DNA from: Mumia quercus
GTDB taxonomy: Bacteria; Actinomycetota; Actinomycetes; Propionibacteriales; Nocardioidaceae
Length of the DNA stretch: 64,000 nt
Direction of reading: 5' to 3'
Assembly: GCF_025506335.1 (NCBI RefSeq)
Contig: NZ_JANZYO010000007.1
Location: 62,001-126,000, forward strand
Below, piece after piece: positions 9,108-18,417 of the stretch; within the stretch, counting starts at the first letter, position 1, and each line of letters begins with the position of its first letter. Under the pieces are notes generated by a model, which saw only the letters and a program-made list of their open reading frames with translations, made no database searches and was not told the DNA's origin. A program made the translations under genes and the position numbers.

Positions 9108-9731
9108 TCACGGGGTGTAGAGCGTCGTCGTGTTCGTACGAGCGGCCTCGAAGCGTGCCTGCACGTCCGCCCAGTTGACGATGTTCCACCACGCCTTGAC
9201 GTAGTCGGCCTTCACGTTCTGGTACTGCAGGTAGAACGCGTGCTCCCACATGTCCAGCATGAGGAGCGGGACGATCCCGACGGGCAGGTTGCCCTGGTGG
9301 TCGTACAGCTGGCAGATGATCGGCCGCTGGCCGAGCGTCTCCCACGCGAGGATCGACCATCCGGAGCCCTGGATGCCGAGGGCGCTGGCCTCGAACTGCG
9401 CGCGGAACTTGTCGAACGATCCGAAGAAGTTGTCGAGCGCAGCCGCGAGCTCGCCGACCGGCTTGTCGCCACCATCGGGCGACATGTTGGGCCAGAACAC
9501 CGAGTGGTTCACGTGTCCGGCAAGGTTGAACGCGAGGTTCTTCTCCAGCAGGTTGACCGTGCCCAGCGACTCGTTGTCGCGCGCCTCGGCCATCTGCTCC
9601 AGCGCCGTGTTGGCGCCGTTGACGTAGGCGAGGTGGTGCTTGCTGTGGTGCAGCTCCATGATCTTGCCGGAGATGAACGGCTCGAGAGCTCCGTAGTCGT
9701 ACGGCAGATCAGGCAGGGTGTACTCAGCCAC
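9108..9731 (-). CDS. sodA: superoxide dismutase (Fe/Mn family)
   Basis: The 207-residue protein is a full-length Fe/Mn superoxide dismutase. The metal ligands can be read: His in MELHHSKHH (about 27-31), His in NHSVFWPNM (about 75), and Asp/His in [14 protein letters not shown] (about 158-162). It converts superoxide to H2O2 and O2. Metal preference cannot be fixed from sequence alone. GTG start with GGAGG just upstream. It is convergent with the copper-transport gene, 16 bases apart. No signal peptide, so cytosolic. Confidence 0.96.
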   Translation of the reverse strand: MAEYTLPDLPYDYGALEPFISGKIMELHHSKHHLAYVNGANTALEQMAEARDNESLGTVNLLEKNLAFNLAGHVNHSVFWPNMSPDGGDKPVGELAAALDNFFGSFDKFRAQFEASALGIQGSGWSILAWETLGQRPIICQLYDHQGNLPVGIVPLLMLDMWEHAFYLQYQNVKADYVKAWWNIVNWADVQARFEAARTNTTTLYTP

Positions 9732-9899
9732 GTGTCCTCCATCGATTCTCTTGAGTTGTCCTCACAGTCTCTCAGCCCCCACAGCGGTGCAAGCGAGGGG
9801 TTCACCAGGCGACCCCCCGGTCGGTCGGAACGAGCAGTTAGTCTTGTGACCGCCGACCGTGATGGCACGCCAGCCACCGAAACACCGTGAAGGACACCA

Positions 9900-10499
9900 G
9901 TGACCGCCGCCCCGAACGCTTCGAGCGCCGAGCGCGTCCTGACCATCCCCAACGCGCTGAGCGTCATCCGCCTGCTGGGCGTGCCGCTGTTCCTGTGGCT
10001 GGTCCTCGGTCCGGAGGCCGACGTGCTCGCGCTCGTCGTGCTGGTCATCTCCGGGATCACCGACTACCTCGACGGCTACCTCGCCCGCAGGCTCGGCCAG
10101 ACCTCCAAGATCGGGGCGATCCTCGACCCGGTCGCCGACCGCCTCTACATCCTGGCGGTCGTCTTCGGGCTCGCGATGCGCGACATCATCCCGTGGTGGC
10201 TGGCGCTGCTGCTGCCGCTGCGCGACATCATGCTGTTCGCGCTGGTGCCGTTCTTGCGGACGCGCGGCTACAGCTCGCTGCCGGTCCACTTCCTCGGCAA
10301 GGCCGCGACGGCCGGGCTGCTGTACGCGTTCCCCCTGCTGCTGCTCGGTGACGACACCGGCACGGTCGCCGGACTCGCCAACGTGTTCGGCTGGGCGTTC
10401 GCGATCTGGGGTGTCGGTCTGTACTGGTGGGCCGGCCTGCTCTACGTCTGGCAGGTACGCCGCCTCCTCGCCACCGTGCCACCGGTGAAGGCGCGCTGA
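9900..10499 (+). CDS. CDP-alcohol phosphatidyltransferase (PgsA-like)
   Basis: This 199-residue membrane enzyme carries the complete CDP-alcohol phosphotransferase motif, D-x2-DG-x2-AR-x8-G-x3-D-x3-D (D55, D58-G59, A62-R63, G72, D76, D80), between the first and second helices; about six helices in total. It joins a CDP-diacylglycerol to an alcohol, and the position matches M. tuberculosis pgsA2 (Rv1822), so a phosphatidylglycerophosphate- or inositol-type phospholipid step is likely but the acceptor is not determined. GTG start with GAAGGA upstream. Ten bases separate it from the DUF881 gene, first of a run of coupled genes. Confidence 0.9.
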   Translation: MTAAPNASSAERVLTIPNALSVIRLLGVPLFLWLVLGPEADVLALVVLVISGITDYLDGYLARRLGQTSKIGAILDPVADRLYILAVVFGLAMRDIIPWWLALLLPLRDIMLFALVPFLRTRGYSSLPVHFLGKAATAGLLYAFPLLLLGDDTGTVAGLANVFGWAFAIWGVGLYWWAGLLYVWQVRRLLATVPPVKAR

Positions 10500-10509
10500 G
10501 GTCCGGGTC

Positions 10510-11346
10510 GTGACAGAGCGGCGTGCGGGGTCGAGGACGGGGCCGGCATCGGGAGATGCGACGGGCAACTCGATGACGCTGCTCCAGAACATCATCGACC
10601 GGCCGCTAGATGACGACTACTACACGCACCCGACCCACGCGCCGACGCGGCGCGGTCGGCTCGCCGCGGTCGTCGTCATCGCGTTCATCGCGCTCCTGAT
10701 GACGCTCGCCGTGCTGCAGACGCGGGCGGCGCGCCCCGCAGCGGAGACCGAGCGCGCGGTGCTCATCAAGCAGATCGACCAGCGCAAGCGTTCCATCGCG
10801 CTGCGCCAGGAAGAGGTCGGCACGCTCACGACCTCCGTCTCGCGGCTGCGCCGTGAGCAGTCGGGGGCAGAGGCGCTGGCGAGGGCGCGAGAGCAGGGCG
10901 CGGTCGTCGGGACGGTCGCGGTCAGCGGTCCCGCGCTGCGCGTGGTGGTCGACAGCGCTTCGGACGCCGACGACCGCCCGGAGGGACGCGTGCGCGACAA
11001 GGACCTCCAGCTGCTCGTCAACGGGCTGTGGCAGTCCGGCGCCGAGGCCATCGTCATCAACGGCAACCGGCTGACGGCGATGTCGCCGATCCGCGCGGCG
11101 GGCGAGGGCATCACCGTGAACTACCGCTCGTTGACCAGCCCGTACGTGGTGACGGCGATCGGCAGCCCGCGTACGCTTCCCGGGAACTTCATCGACACGA
11201 CCGCGGCCCAGCTGTGGGCGGGCTACAAGGAGAACTTCGACATGCGCTTCGATGTGACCGAGCGCGAGGAGGCGACCCTGCCCGCCGCGCCACGGCGCGC
11301 CACCACCATCCGTCACGCAGAGGTCCTGGAGGTATCGGACAAGTGA
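10510..11346 (+). CDS. DUF881 membrane-anchored protein (first copy)
   Basis: The 278-residue protein has a cytosolic N-terminus, one membrane helix (about residues 54-72), a coiled-coil segment (about 80-120) and an extracytoplasmic DUF881 domain (about 130-265) with the typical LLVNGLWQSGAEAIVINGNRLT stretch. Function is not established; the family is conserved in actinobacteria beside the DUF1290 gene. GTG 10510 is used; an internal ATG at 10573 (Met-Thr-Leu-Leu) is a credible alternative start. It overlaps the next gene by four bases. Confidence 0.85.
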   Translation: MTERRAGSRTGPASGDATGNSMTLLQNIIDRPLDDDYYTHPTHAPTRRGRLAAVVVIAFIALLMTLAVLQTRAARPAAETERAVLIKQIDQRKRSIALRQEEVGTLTTSVSRLRREQSGAEALARAREQGAVVGTVAVSGPALRVVVDSASDADDRPEGRVRDKDLQLLVNGLWQSGAEAIVINGNRLTAMSPIRAAGEGITVNYRSLTSPYVVTAIGSPRTLPGNFIDTTAAQLWAGYKENFDMRFDVTEREEATLPAAPRRATTIRHAEVLEVSDK

Positions 11347-11675
11347 TCGCCGTCCTCGGTCTGGTCGTCGGGATCGCGCTGGGCCTCGTGTTCCAGCCCA
11401 CCGTGCCCGCCGGGCTCCAGCCGTACCTCCCGATCGCCGTCGTCGCTGCGCTCGACGCGGTGTTCGGTGCCATCCGGGCCTACCTCGACGGGCGCTTCGA
11501 CGACAAGGTCTTCGTGGTGTCGTTCATCTCGAACGTGCTCATCGCGGCCCTGATCGTGTTCGTCGGCGACCAGCTCGGTGTGGGCTCGCAGTTGTCGACG
11601 GGTGTCATCGTGGTCCTGGGGATCCGTATCTTCTCCAACGCCGCAGCGATCCGGAGGCACCTCTTCCATGCTTGA
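11343..11675 (+). CDS. sbp: DUF1290 small basic membrane protein
   Basis: A 110-residue integral membrane protein with three to four helices; it contains the conserved P-x-L-Q-PYLPIAVVAALDAVFGAIRAY stretch of the small basic protein (Sbp) family. The family member of Bacillus lies in the ftsZ region, and the actinobacterial members lie between two DUF881 genes, as here; biochemical function is unknown. The GTG start overlaps the first DUF881 stop, and the stop is 23 bases before the chosen start of the second DUF881 gene. Confidence 0.88.
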   Translation: MIAVLGLVVGIALGLVFQPTVPAGLQPYLPIAVVAALDAVFGAIRAYLDGRFDDKVFVVSFISNVLIAALIVFVGDQLGVGSQLSTGVIVVLGIRIFSNAAAIRRHLFHA

Positions 11676-11698
11676 GAACCGCATGCCTGGGATCCGCC

Positions 11699-12445
11699 GT
11701 GCCTGAGCACGACGCCGCACCCGACACCGCCAAGGCCTGGGCGCGCGTACGCCACGCGCTCACCGGCCGGCCGTCGCGCGGCCAGTGGGTCGTCGCCGCT
11801 CTCTTCGTGCTGCTCGGGTTCGCCGCCGTCACGCAGGTGCGCTCGACCAACGACGACGCGTACACCGGGATGCGCCGCGACGAGCTGGTCACGCTCCTGC
11901 AGACCCTCGACGGCGCCGACGAGCGGCTGACCCAGCAGCGCGCGGAGCTCTCGGCGACGCAGCGCAACCTCCAGCAGGACTCCGAGCGCAACCAGGCCGC
12001 AGTGGAGGAGACCCGTCGCGCCGCCGACGCGCTGGCGATCCTCGCCGGCACCGTCCCCGTACAAGGGCCCGGTGTGGTGATCACCGTCGAGGACCCCGAC
12101 GAGACCGTCGGCGCGAGCACGCTGCTCAACGCCATCGAGGAGCTCCGTGACGCGGGCGCGGAGGCGATCCAGGTCAACGGTGTCGTGCGCGTCGTCGCAC
12201 AGTCGTACGTCACCGACGCCTCCGGCGGCAACGTCCGCATCGACGGCCGCGAGGTGAAGCGCCCCTTCGTGATCGAGGCGATCGGCGACTCCCATACGCT
12301 GGACCAGGCCGTGGTCTTCCGAGGCGGGCTCGCCGACCAGGTGGAGGCGCTCGGGGGAGAGGTCAACGTCGAGCAGACCGACGCGCTCGAGGTGACCGCA
12401 CTGGCCGAGGAACGCGAGGCCGAGTACGCTCGGCCCGCACGTTGA
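11699..12445 (+). CDS. DUF881 membrane-anchored protein (second copy)
   Basis: This is a 248-residue paralogue of the DUF881 protein two genes upstream. It has one membrane helix (about 24-42), a coiled coil (about 60-110), and an extracytoplasmic DUF881 domain with NAIEELRDAGAEAIQVNGVVR. The GTG at 11699 is used; a TTG at 11672 overlapping the DUF1290 stop would add nine residues and could allow coupling. The DUF881-DUF1290-DUF881 trio probably acts as a membrane complex, inferred from conserved order, and function is unknown. Confidence 0.85.
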   Translation: MPEHDAAPDTAKAWARVRHALTGRPSRGQWVVAALFVLLGFAAVTQVRSTNDDAYTGMRRDELVTLLQTLDGADERLTQQRAELSATQRNLQQDSERNQAAVEETRRAADALAILAGTVPVQGPGVVITVEDPDETVGASTLLNAIEELRDAGAEAIQVNGVVRVVAQSYVTDASGGNVRIDGREVKRPFVIEAIGDSHTLDQAVVFRGGLADQVEALGGEVNVEQTDALEVTALAEEREAEYARPAR

Positions 12446-12463
12446 CGACGAGGAGCTGAGCCC

Positions 12464-12841
12464 GTGATCCCCGAAGACCTCCAGTACACCGCGGACCACG
12501 AGTGGGTTCGCCTCGACGGCGACGTCGTGACGGTTGGCATCACCGACTACGCCCAGGACCAGCTCGGCGACATCGTGTACCTCTCCCTCCCCGCCGTCGG
12601 CGACGCGATCGAGGCAGGCGCCGTGGTCGGGGAGCTGGAGTCGACGAAGTCGGTCAGCGACCTGTTCGCCCCGGTCTCGGGTGAGGTCGTGTCGGTGAAC
12701 GAGGCCCTCGAGTCCACCCCCGAGACGGTCAATTCAGACCCTTACGGACAGGGTTGGCTGATGACCGTACGCGTGGCCGATCCCGGTGCCCTCGAGGGCC
12801 TGCTGGACGCCGCGACGTACGGAGCGTCGATCGAGTCCTGA
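12464..12841 (+). CDS. gcvH: glycine cleavage system H protein
   Basis: The 125-residue lipoyl carrier of the glycine cleavage complex. The lipoyl-lysine is K in the hairpin [11 protein letters not shown] (about residue 63), and the N-terminal YTADHEWV and C-terminal PYGQGWL motifs are typical. It shuttles the aminomethyl group from P to T protein. GTG start with GAGGAGCTGAG upstream. It lies at the end of the DUF881 block; gcvP is 2.7 kb downstream, and gcvT is not in the window. Confidence 0.96.
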   Translation: MIPEDLQYTADHEWVRLDGDVVTVGITDYAQDQLGDIVYLSLPAVGDAIEAGAVVGELESTKSVSDLFAPVSGEVVSVNEALESTPETVNSDPYGQGWLMTVRVADPGALEGLLDAATYGASIES

Positions 12842-12855
12842 ACGTCCTCCACAAC

Positions 12856-12898
12856 CTGGGGTGTGTCGGTTGACCACCCCCCAGCAGGCACGTAGGTT
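12856..12898 (+). promoter_or_regulatory. gcvH hairpin and garA promoter
   Basis: A bulged hairpin (ctggggtg 12856-12863 with caccccccag 12875-12884) follows gcvH. TTGACC (12870-12875), 17 bases, TAGGTT (12893-12898) is a good housekeeping promoter for garA. Transcription would start near 12905, leaving a leader of about 50 bases with GAAGGGGA before the ATG. The leader also holds tcaacc (12912-12917) and ggttga (12927-12932) as an inverted repeat. Confidence 0.55.
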
Positions 12899-12956
12899 CA
12901 GTGCAACAGCGTCAACCTCGAGTTCCGGTTGAGAGTAGTGAAGGGGATCCCCGCAA

Positions 12957-13427
12957 ATGTCGCGCACGAACGAGGACGATCCGACGCCGGATGTCCCCGA
13001 GAGCCCGTCGGAGACGACGTCCACGATCTCGCTCCCGCCGACCTCCGACCCTGATCTGGGGTCGGGTGGCGGTCTGAGCGCGGACGACGCCGCGGCGCTC
13101 GACGCGCTGCCGCCGGGTTCGGCCCTCCTGGTCGTCCAGCGTGGCCCCAGCGCGGGCTCACGCTTCCTCCTCGACACCGACGAGGTCTCCGCGGGGCGCC
13201 ACCCCGACAGCGACATCTTCCTCGACGACGTCACGGTCTCGCGTCGTCACGCGGTCTTCCGGCGCTCCGAGGGCGGCTTCACGGTCAGCGACGTCGGCAG
13301 CCTCAACGGCACGTACGTCAACCGTGACCGCATCGACGACGTGCGTCTGAACAGCCGCGACGAGGTCCAGATCGGCAAGTTCCGCCTGGTGTACTACCCG
13401 AGCGCCGCACGGGGCTCCGTGTCGTGA
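12957..13427 (+). CDS. garA: FHA-domain metabolic regulator GarA (OdhI-like)
   Basis: The 156-residue protein has an N-terminal tail with the ETTS phospho-site (residues 19-22), followed by an FHA domain (about 58-148) with the conserved GRHPDSDIFLDDVTVSRRHA and NGTYVN motifs. In mycobacteria and corynebacteria the homologue, when not phosphorylated by PknB/PknG, binds and inhibits 2-oxoglutarate dehydrogenase and controls glutamate metabolism. Those roles are established for the family and are inferred here. It sits between gcvH and ftsR as in mycobacteria, and its last four bases overlap ftsR. Confidence 0.93.
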   Translation: MSRTNEDDPTPDVPESPSETTSTISLPPTSDPDLGSGGGLSADDAAALDALPPGSALLVVQRGPSAGSRFLLDTDEVSAGRHPDSDIFLDDVTVSRRHAVFRRSEGGFTVSDVGSLNGTYVNRDRIDDVRLNSRDEVQIGKFRLVYYPSAARGSVS

Positions 13428-14149
13428 CCCAGGCCGCGCCGAACGCCGCTCGGTTGAGCATCGGAGAGGTGCTCGACGAGCTTCGCGCGGACTTCCCTGA
13501 CGTCTCGATCTCCAAGATCCGCTACCTCGAGACCGAGGGGCTGGTCGAGCCCGAGCGGACGCCTGCCGGCTACCGCAAGTTCTCCCGTGCCGACGTGGAG
13601 CGGCTGCACCTCGTCCTGCGGGTGCAGCGCGACACCTACTGGCCGCTGAAGGTGATCCGCCAGAAGCTCGACGACCTCGACCGAGGGATCGTGGCGTCCG
13701 ACGACGAGGGCGTCCTGCAGGTTCCCCGCGTGATCATGTCGCCCGACGGTCTCCCGACGAGCGACACGTTCTCGAGGGGCCCGCAGGAGATGCGGTTCCG
13801 CCGGGCCGAGCTCCTGCAGGCGTCCGGCATCGCGAGCGACCTGCTGGACGAGGCGGAGCAGTACGGCTTGATCGTCCCTGCGCAAGGTGCGTACTCGGAG
13901 GCGGACGTCGTCATCGCCAAGACGCTCGGCGACCTCTCCGGGTTCGGGCTGGGTCCGCGTCATCTGCGCGCGTTCCGCACCGCCGCCGACCGCGAGGTCG
14001 GGCTGGTCGAGCAGATCGTCGAGCCGCTGCGGCGCCGCCGCGACGTCGGCGCGCAGGCGCGTGCCGAGGAGACGGCCCATCACGTCGCCTCCTTGTCGGT
14101 GGTGCTCCACTCGATGCTCGTCAAGAACGGACTCCGCCGTCGGGGGTAG
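13424..14149 (+). CDS. ftsR: MerR-family regulator of the FtsR type
   Basis: This 241-residue regulator starts with a winged-helix MerR domain (about 10-80: SIGEVLDELRADFPDVSISKIRYLETEGLVEPERTPAGYRKFS region, R-Y-L-E-T-E-G-L signature) and has a C-terminal all-helical domain (about 125-235). Its position after garA and before the DUF151 gene matches Rv1828/FtsR, which in corynebacteria activates ftsZ. No metal-binding cysteines are visible. GTG start overlaps the garA stop (GTGA). Targets in this organism are not known. Confidence 0.88.
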   Translation: MTQAAPNAARLSIGEVLDELRADFPDVSISKIRYLETEGLVEPERTPAGYRKFSRADVERLHLVLRVQRDTYWPLKVIRQKLDDLDRGIVASDDEGVLQVPRVIMSPDGLPTSDTFSRGPQEMRFRRAELLQASGIASDLLDEAEQYGLIVPAQGAYSEADVVIAKTLGDLSGFGLGPRHLRAFRTAADREVGLVEQIVEPLRRRRDVGAQARAEETAHHVASLSVVLHSMLVKNGLRRRG

Positions 14150-14158
14150 TCTGAGAGC

Positions 14159-14632
14159 GTGCGCGAGCTCGATGTCGTAGGCGTTCGGGTGGAGATGCCC
14201 ACCAACAACCCCTTGGTGCTGCTCCGGGAGGTCTCGGGGCCCCGCTACCTGCCGATCTGGATCGGCGCGGTGGAGGCGACGGCGATCGCCTTCGCCCAGC
14301 AGGGGGTGGTGCCGCCGCGTCCCCTCACCCACGACCTCCTCAAGGACGTGATCGAGGCGATGGGCGACGAGCTCGTCGAGGTGCGCATCACCGAGGTCAA
14401 GGACCACGTGTTCTATGCCGTCCTGGTGTTCGCCTCAGGCGTCGAGGTCGAGGCGAGGCCCTCCGACTCGATCGCTCTCGCGCTGCGCACGGGCACCCCG
14501 ATCTACTGCGAGGAGGACGTCCTCACCGAGTCCTCGGTGGGCGTCCCCGACGAGGAGGAGGAGGAGGTCGAGAAGTTCCGCGAGTTCCTCGACGAGATCA
14601 CCCCCGAGGACTTCGAGCAGGGAGGATCGTGA
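14159..14632 (+). CDS. bifunctional nuclease family protein (DUF151)
   Basis: The 157-residue protein belongs to the DUF151/bifunctional nuclease family (PGRYLPIWIG-type core appears as GPRYLPIWIGAVEATAIA, then RPLTHDLLKD and SDSIALALRTGTPIY). Plant and mycobacterial relatives have DNase/RNase activity reported. The tail is very acidic (DEEEEEVEKF). The GTG start has TAGTCT (14147-14152) six bases upstream, so it may also be made from a leaderless transcript initiated within the ftsR end, besides readthrough. Confidence 0.88.
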   Translation: MRELDVVGVRVEMPTNNPLVLLREVSGPRYLPIWIGAVEATAIAFAQQGVVPPRPLTHDLLKDVIEAMGDELVEVRITEVKDHVFYAVLVFASGVEVEARPSDSIALALRTGTPIYCEEDVLTESSVGVPDEEEEEVEKFREFLDEITPEDFEQGGS

Positions 14633-14646
14633 AGCAGACCTCATCC

Positions 14647-14721
14647 TTGAGTTGAGGTTGAGGGTCGCTCCGGCGAGTCGCGGCGGATGTCGTTGACCGG
14701 TAAGGGGTCGGGCCCTAGTTT
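14647..14721 (+). promoter_or_regulatory. merR promoter with TTGAG repeats upstream
   Basis: TTGACC (14693-14698), 17 bases, TAGTTT (14716-14721) forms a housekeeping promoter 35 bases before the merR GTG. Thirty bases further up, ttgagttgaggttgag (14647-14662) is a run of TTGAG repeats. Its complement shares TCAACCTC with the garA leader (12912-12919), so both may be sites for one of the two MerR proteins. Confidence 0.5.
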
Positions 14722-14756
14722 GAACGGGCAGATGACGGTGTGAGACGGAGGCTCCG

Positions 14757-15341
14757 GTGGGCGGCAAGCAAGATTCGACCCCGTACGAAGGTGTCGATGC
14801 GGCACGCGCGGCGGCCGGCGACCAGGGCCTCCTGTTCGACGACGACGTGGCGGCGCTTCCTGAGGACTCGGGTTTCCGCGGGCCGACGGCGTGCAGCGCG
14901 GCCGGCATCACCTATCGCCAGCTCGACTACTGGGCCCGCACGGGCCTCGTCGAGCCGTCGATCCGCGGGGCAGGCGGGTCCGGCACCCAGCGTCTGTACT
15001 CCTTCCGCGACGTGCTGCTCCTCAAGATCATCAAGCGGCTCCTGGACGCAGGCATCTCTCTGCAGCAGATCCGCTCCGCGATCCAGCACCTGCGCCAGCG
15101 CGGCACCGACGACCTGACGACCGTCACGCTGATGAGCGACGGAGTCTCCGTCTACGAGTGCCGCTCGACCGACGAGGTCATCGACCTCCTCGCCGGCGGT
15201 CAGGGCGTCTTCGGCATCGCGATCGGCGGCGTCTGGCGCGAGATCGAGGGCACGCTGTCGGAGCTTCCCAGCGAGCGCGCCGTCGCCGACGACCCGTCGG
15301 ACGAGCTGGCGCAGCGCCGCAAGGCGCGTCGCGTCGGCTGA
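14757..15341 (+). CDS. MerR-family transcriptional regulator (Rv1830-like)
   Basis: A 194-residue regulator. The DNA-binding domain covers about residues 44-120 (SAAGITYRQLDYWARTGLVEPSIR, then RLYSFRDVLLLKIIKRLLDAGISLQQIR). A C-terminal helical part follows. Its place between the DUF151 gene and gcvP matches Rv1830 of M. tuberculosis. GTG start with a strong GGAGG. It reads toward the glycine riboswitch and gcvP, which have a separate -10, so glycine control of merR itself is not expected. Target genes unknown. Confidence 0.88.
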   Translation: MGGKQDSTPYEGVDAARAAAGDQGLLFDDDVAALPEDSGFRGPTACSAAGITYRQLDYWARTGLVEPSIRGAGGSGTQRLYSFRDVLLLKIIKRLLDAGISLQQIRSAIQHLRQRGTDDLTTVTLMSDGVSVYECRSTDEVIDLLAGGQGVFGIAIGGVWREIEGTLSELPSERAVADDPSDELAQRRKARRVG

Positions 15342-15466
15342 TAGCCTGACGAGGTACGGCCGAGCACGTCACGCGGGAGAGTCCGTGCAGCGTCGCGGCG
15401 CCGAAGGGGCAATTCCTCCCCGGAACCTCTCAGGCACCAGGACCGCGTGACCCAGGCACTCTGAAG
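15342..15466 (+). promoter_or_regulatory. glycine riboswitch in the gcvP leader
   Basis: The conserved glycine-aptamer sequence is visible: gcgggagag (15372-15380), gccgaagggg (15410-15419), then ctctcaggcaccaggaccgc (15427-15446). Arms acgcgg (15371-15376) and ccgcgt (15443-15448) form the closing P1 stem. The 3' part acccaggcactctgaag (15449-15465) is the vestigial partner of a single-aptamer class. A TAGCCT -10 (15342-15347) would start transcription just before the aptamer. In gcv operons this element normally switches expression on when glycine is high. No clear terminator separates the aptamer from gcvP, so control of translation is possible. Confidence 0.9.
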
Positions 15467-15531
15467 CGCACAGTCGCGTGACAGAGGGGGAGGGTTGTCG
15501 ACCGACCCACCCAAGCCTGCGGGAGTTCGCG

Positions 15532-18417
15532 ATGAGCGACCAGTCCACCACGATCCCAAGCCTGACCGAGCTGGCAGGTGCCGCGCCGTTCGCGAGCCGC
15601 CACATCGGCCCCGACCGGGCCGAGCAGCAGCAGATGCTCGAGGCGCTCGGGTACAGCGACCTCGACCACCTCATGTCCGCCGCGGTGCCGAAGGGCATCC
15701 GGCTCGGTGAGACGCTGTCGCTGCTCCCAGCGCTGTCCGAGCCGCAGGTGACGGCCGCCCTGCGCAAGCTCGCGGAGCAGAACAACCCCGGCGTCGCGAT
15801 GATCGGGCTCGGCTACCACCCGACGGTGACGCCGCCGGTCGTACGCCGCAACGTGTTGGAGGACCCGCGCTGGTACACCGCGTACACGCCGTACCAGCCC
15901 GAGATCTCGCAGGGCCGGCTCGAGGCCCTGATCAACTTCCAGACGATGGTCGCCGACCTCGCGGGCCTGCCGACCGCCAACGCGTCGCTGCTGGACGAGG
16001 CGACGGCCGCCGCCGAGGCCATGACCCTGACGCGCCGCGCCGTACGCGCCAAGGACGGGGTGCCGTTCGTCGTCGACACCGGCTGTCTCCCGCAGACGCT
16101 CGCCGTCGTCCGCACCCGCGCGGAGGCCATGGGCATCCCGCTGGTCGAGGCCGACCTCTCTCGAGGGCTGCCGGACGGGGACCTGTGCGGCGCCCTGATC
16201 GCCTACCCGCGTGAGGACGGGGCGGTCGCCGATCCGTCGGAGGTCATCGCTGCCACGCACGAGCGCGGGGGACTCGCCGTCGTCACGGCCGACCCGCTCG
16301 CCCTCACGCTGCTCGCCTCCCCGGGCTCGCTGGGCGCCGACATCGTGGTCGGATCGAGCCAGCGGTTCGGCGTGCCGCTCTTCTACGGCGGACCCCATGC
16401 CGGCTTCATCGCCGTCAAGGACGGCCTCGAGCGTCACCTGCCCGGGCGTCTGGTCGGCGTGTCCGTCGACGCCGAGGGACGCCCCGCGTACCGCCTGGCG
16501 CTGCAGACCCGTGAGCAGCACATCCGTCGTGACCGGGCGACCTCGAACATCTGCACGGCGCAGGTGCTCCTCGCCGTCGTCGCGTCGATGTACGCGGTCT
16601 ACCACGGGCCGGAGGGGCTGCGGCAGATCGCGTACCGGGTCCACCGCAGCGCGGCGGTGCTCGCCGAGGGTCTGCGGCAGGGCGGCGTCGAGGTCGTGCA
16701 CGACAGGTTCTTCGACACCGTGCTCGCGTACGTGCCGGGACGCGCTGACGACGTCGTCAGCGCGGCGCGTGCGGCCGGCATCCACCTGCGCCGCGTCGAC
16801 GAGGACCACGTCGGGATCAGCACGTCGGAGGTGACGACACCGGCCCACGTCGAGACCGTGTGGGAGGCGTTCGGCATCACCGGCGCCGACCTTCCGGCGA
16901 TCGACGAGGCGGCGGGCGAGGCGCTCCCGCCCGCCCTTCGCCGCACCGACGCGTTCCTCACGCACGAGGTCTTCACCACCCACCACTCCGAGACGGAGAT
17001 GCTGCGCTACGTGACGCGGCTGGCCGACCGCGACTACGCGCTCGACCGCGGGATGATCCCGCTCGGCTCCTGCACGATGAAGCTCAACGCGACGACCGAG
17101 ATGGAGCCGGTCAGCTGGCCGGAGTTCGCGGACCTGCACCCCTTCGTCCCCGGCGAGGACGCGCAGGGCACGCTGCGCCTCGTCAAGCAGCTGGAGTCGT
17201 GGCTCGCCGAGGTGACCGGCTACGCCGCGGTGTCGGTGCAGCCCAACGCCGGGTCGCAGGGCGAGCTGGCGGGGCTGCTCGCGATCCGCGGCTACCACCG
17301 CAGCAGGGGCGACGAGGCGCGTGACGTCTGCCTGATCCCGTCGTCGGCCCACGGCACGAACGCCGCCTCCGCCGTCATGGCCGGCATGCGGGTCGTCGTC
17401 GTCAAGGCGGCCGACGACGGCGAGGTCGACCTCGCCGACCTGCGCGCCAAGTGTGCCGAGCACGCCGACGACCTCGCCGCGATCATGGTGACCTACCCGT
17501 CGACCCACGGCGTGTACGAGCACGGCATCACCGAGCTGTGCGAGGTGGTCCACGAGGCCGGCGGACAGGTCTACGTCGACGGCGCGAACCTCAACGCGCT
17601 GCTCGGGCACGCCAAGCCGGGCGAGTTCGGCGGCGACGTCAGCCACCTCAACCTGCACAAGACGTTCTGCATCCCGCACGGCGGCGGAGGTCCCGGCGTG
17701 GGACCCGTGGCGGTGGCCGAGCACCTCAAACCGTTCCTGCCCAGCCACCCCATGGCGCCGCTGCCCGAGGACCGTGAGGGCATCGGCGCCATCAGCGCCG
17801 CCCCGTACGGGTCGGCCGGCATCCTGCAGATCTCGTGGGCGTACGTGGCACTCATGGGCGCGGACGGCCTGACGGAGGCCACGTCGGTCGCCGTGCTCAA
17901 CGCGAACTACGTGGCGCAGCGGCTCCGCGAGCACTTCCCGGTGCTCTACGCGGGCGACCACGGCCTGGTCGCCCACGAGTGCATCTTGGACCTGCGCCCG
18001 CTGACCAAGGCCAGCGGCGTCAGCGTCGACGACGTGGCCAAGCGGCTGATCGACTACGGCTTCCACGCACCGACGATGAGCTTCCCGGTCGCCGGGACCC
18101 TGATGGTGGAGCCGACCGAGTCCGAGTCGCTGGTCGAGCTCGACCGGTTCTGCGACGCCATGATCGCCATCCGCGAGGAGATCGCCGTCGTGGAGCGTGG
18201 TGAGGTCGCTGTCGCCGACAGCGCGCTGCGTCGCGCGCCGCACACGCTGAAGGCGCTCGCGGCGCAGTGGGAGCGTCCGTACGACCGCGACACCGGTGCG
18301 TTCCCGACCGGCAGCCACGTCGACAAGTACTGGCCGGTGGTCGCGCGCATCGACCAGGCGTACGGCGACCGCAACCTTGCGTGCGCCTGCCCGCCTCCGG
18401 AAGCATTCGCGGAGTGA
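15532..18417 (+). CDS. gcvP: glycine dehydrogenase (decarboxylating), P protein
   Basis: This 961-residue homodimer-type P protein decarboxylates glycine and loads the aminomethyl group onto GcvH. The PLP lysine is K710 in [19 protein letters not shown]-terminal FASRHIGPD and the [10 protein letters not shown] motif (about residue 510) are present. ATG 15532 is chosen because GGGAG lies six bases upstream; GTG 15478 in the leader has no site. The stop overlaps the next gene (GTGA). Expression is expected to be controlled by the glycine riboswitch just upstream. Confidence 0.97.
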   Translation: MSDQSTTIPSLTELAGAAPFASRHIGPDRAEQQQMLEALGYSDLDHLMSAAVPKGIRLGETLSLLPALSEPQVTAALRKLAEQNNPGVAMIGLGYHPTVTPPVVRRNVLEDPRWYTAYTPYQPEISQGRLEALINFQTMVADLAGLPTANASLLDEATAAAEAMTLTRRAVRAKDGVPFVVDTGCLPQTLAVVRTRAEAMGIPLVEADLSRGLPDGDLCGALIAYPREDGAVADPSEVIAATHERGGLAVVTADPLALTLLASPGSLGADIVVGSSQRFGVPLFYGGPHAGFIAVKDGLERHLPGRLVGVSVDAEGRPAYRLALQTREQHIRRDRATSNICTAQVLLAVVASMYAVYHGPEGLRQIAYRVHRSAAVLAEGLRQGGVEVVHDRFFDTVLAYVPGRADDVVSAARAAGIHLRRVDEDHVGISTSEVTTPAHVETVWEAFGITGADLPAIDEAAGEALPPALRRTDAFLTHEVFTTHHSETEMLRYVTRLADRDYALDRGMIPLGSCTMKLNATTEMEPVSWPEFADLHPFVPGEDAQGTLRLVKQLESWLAEVTGYAAVSVQPNAGSQGELAGLLAIRGYHRSRGDEARDVCLIPSSAHGTNAASAVMAGMRVVVVKAADDGEVDLADLRAKCAEHADDLAAIMVTYPSTHGVYEHGITELCEVVHEAGGQVYVDGANLNALLGHAKPGEFGGDVSHLNLHKTFCIPHGGGGPGVGPVAVAEHLKPFLPSHPMAPLPEDREGIGAISAAPYGSAGILQISWAYVALMGADGLTEATSVAVLNANYVAQRLREHFPVLYAGDHGLVAHECILDLRPLTKASGVSVDDVAKRLIDYGFHAPTMSFPVAGTLMVEPTESESLVELDRFCDAMIAIREEIAVVERGEVAVADSALRRAPHTLKALAAQWERPYDRDTGAFPTGSHVDKYWPVVARIDQAYGDRNLACACPPPEAFAE

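Noticed and set aside
15478-15531. GTG 15478 as gcvP start
   Set aside because: It lies in the riboswitch leader, has no ribosome site, and would add 18 residues not expected for GcvP; ATG 15532 has GGGAG.
15449-15531. A second complete glycine aptamer
   Set aside because: Only the short vestigial 3' partner is present; no second conserved core could be found before gcvP.
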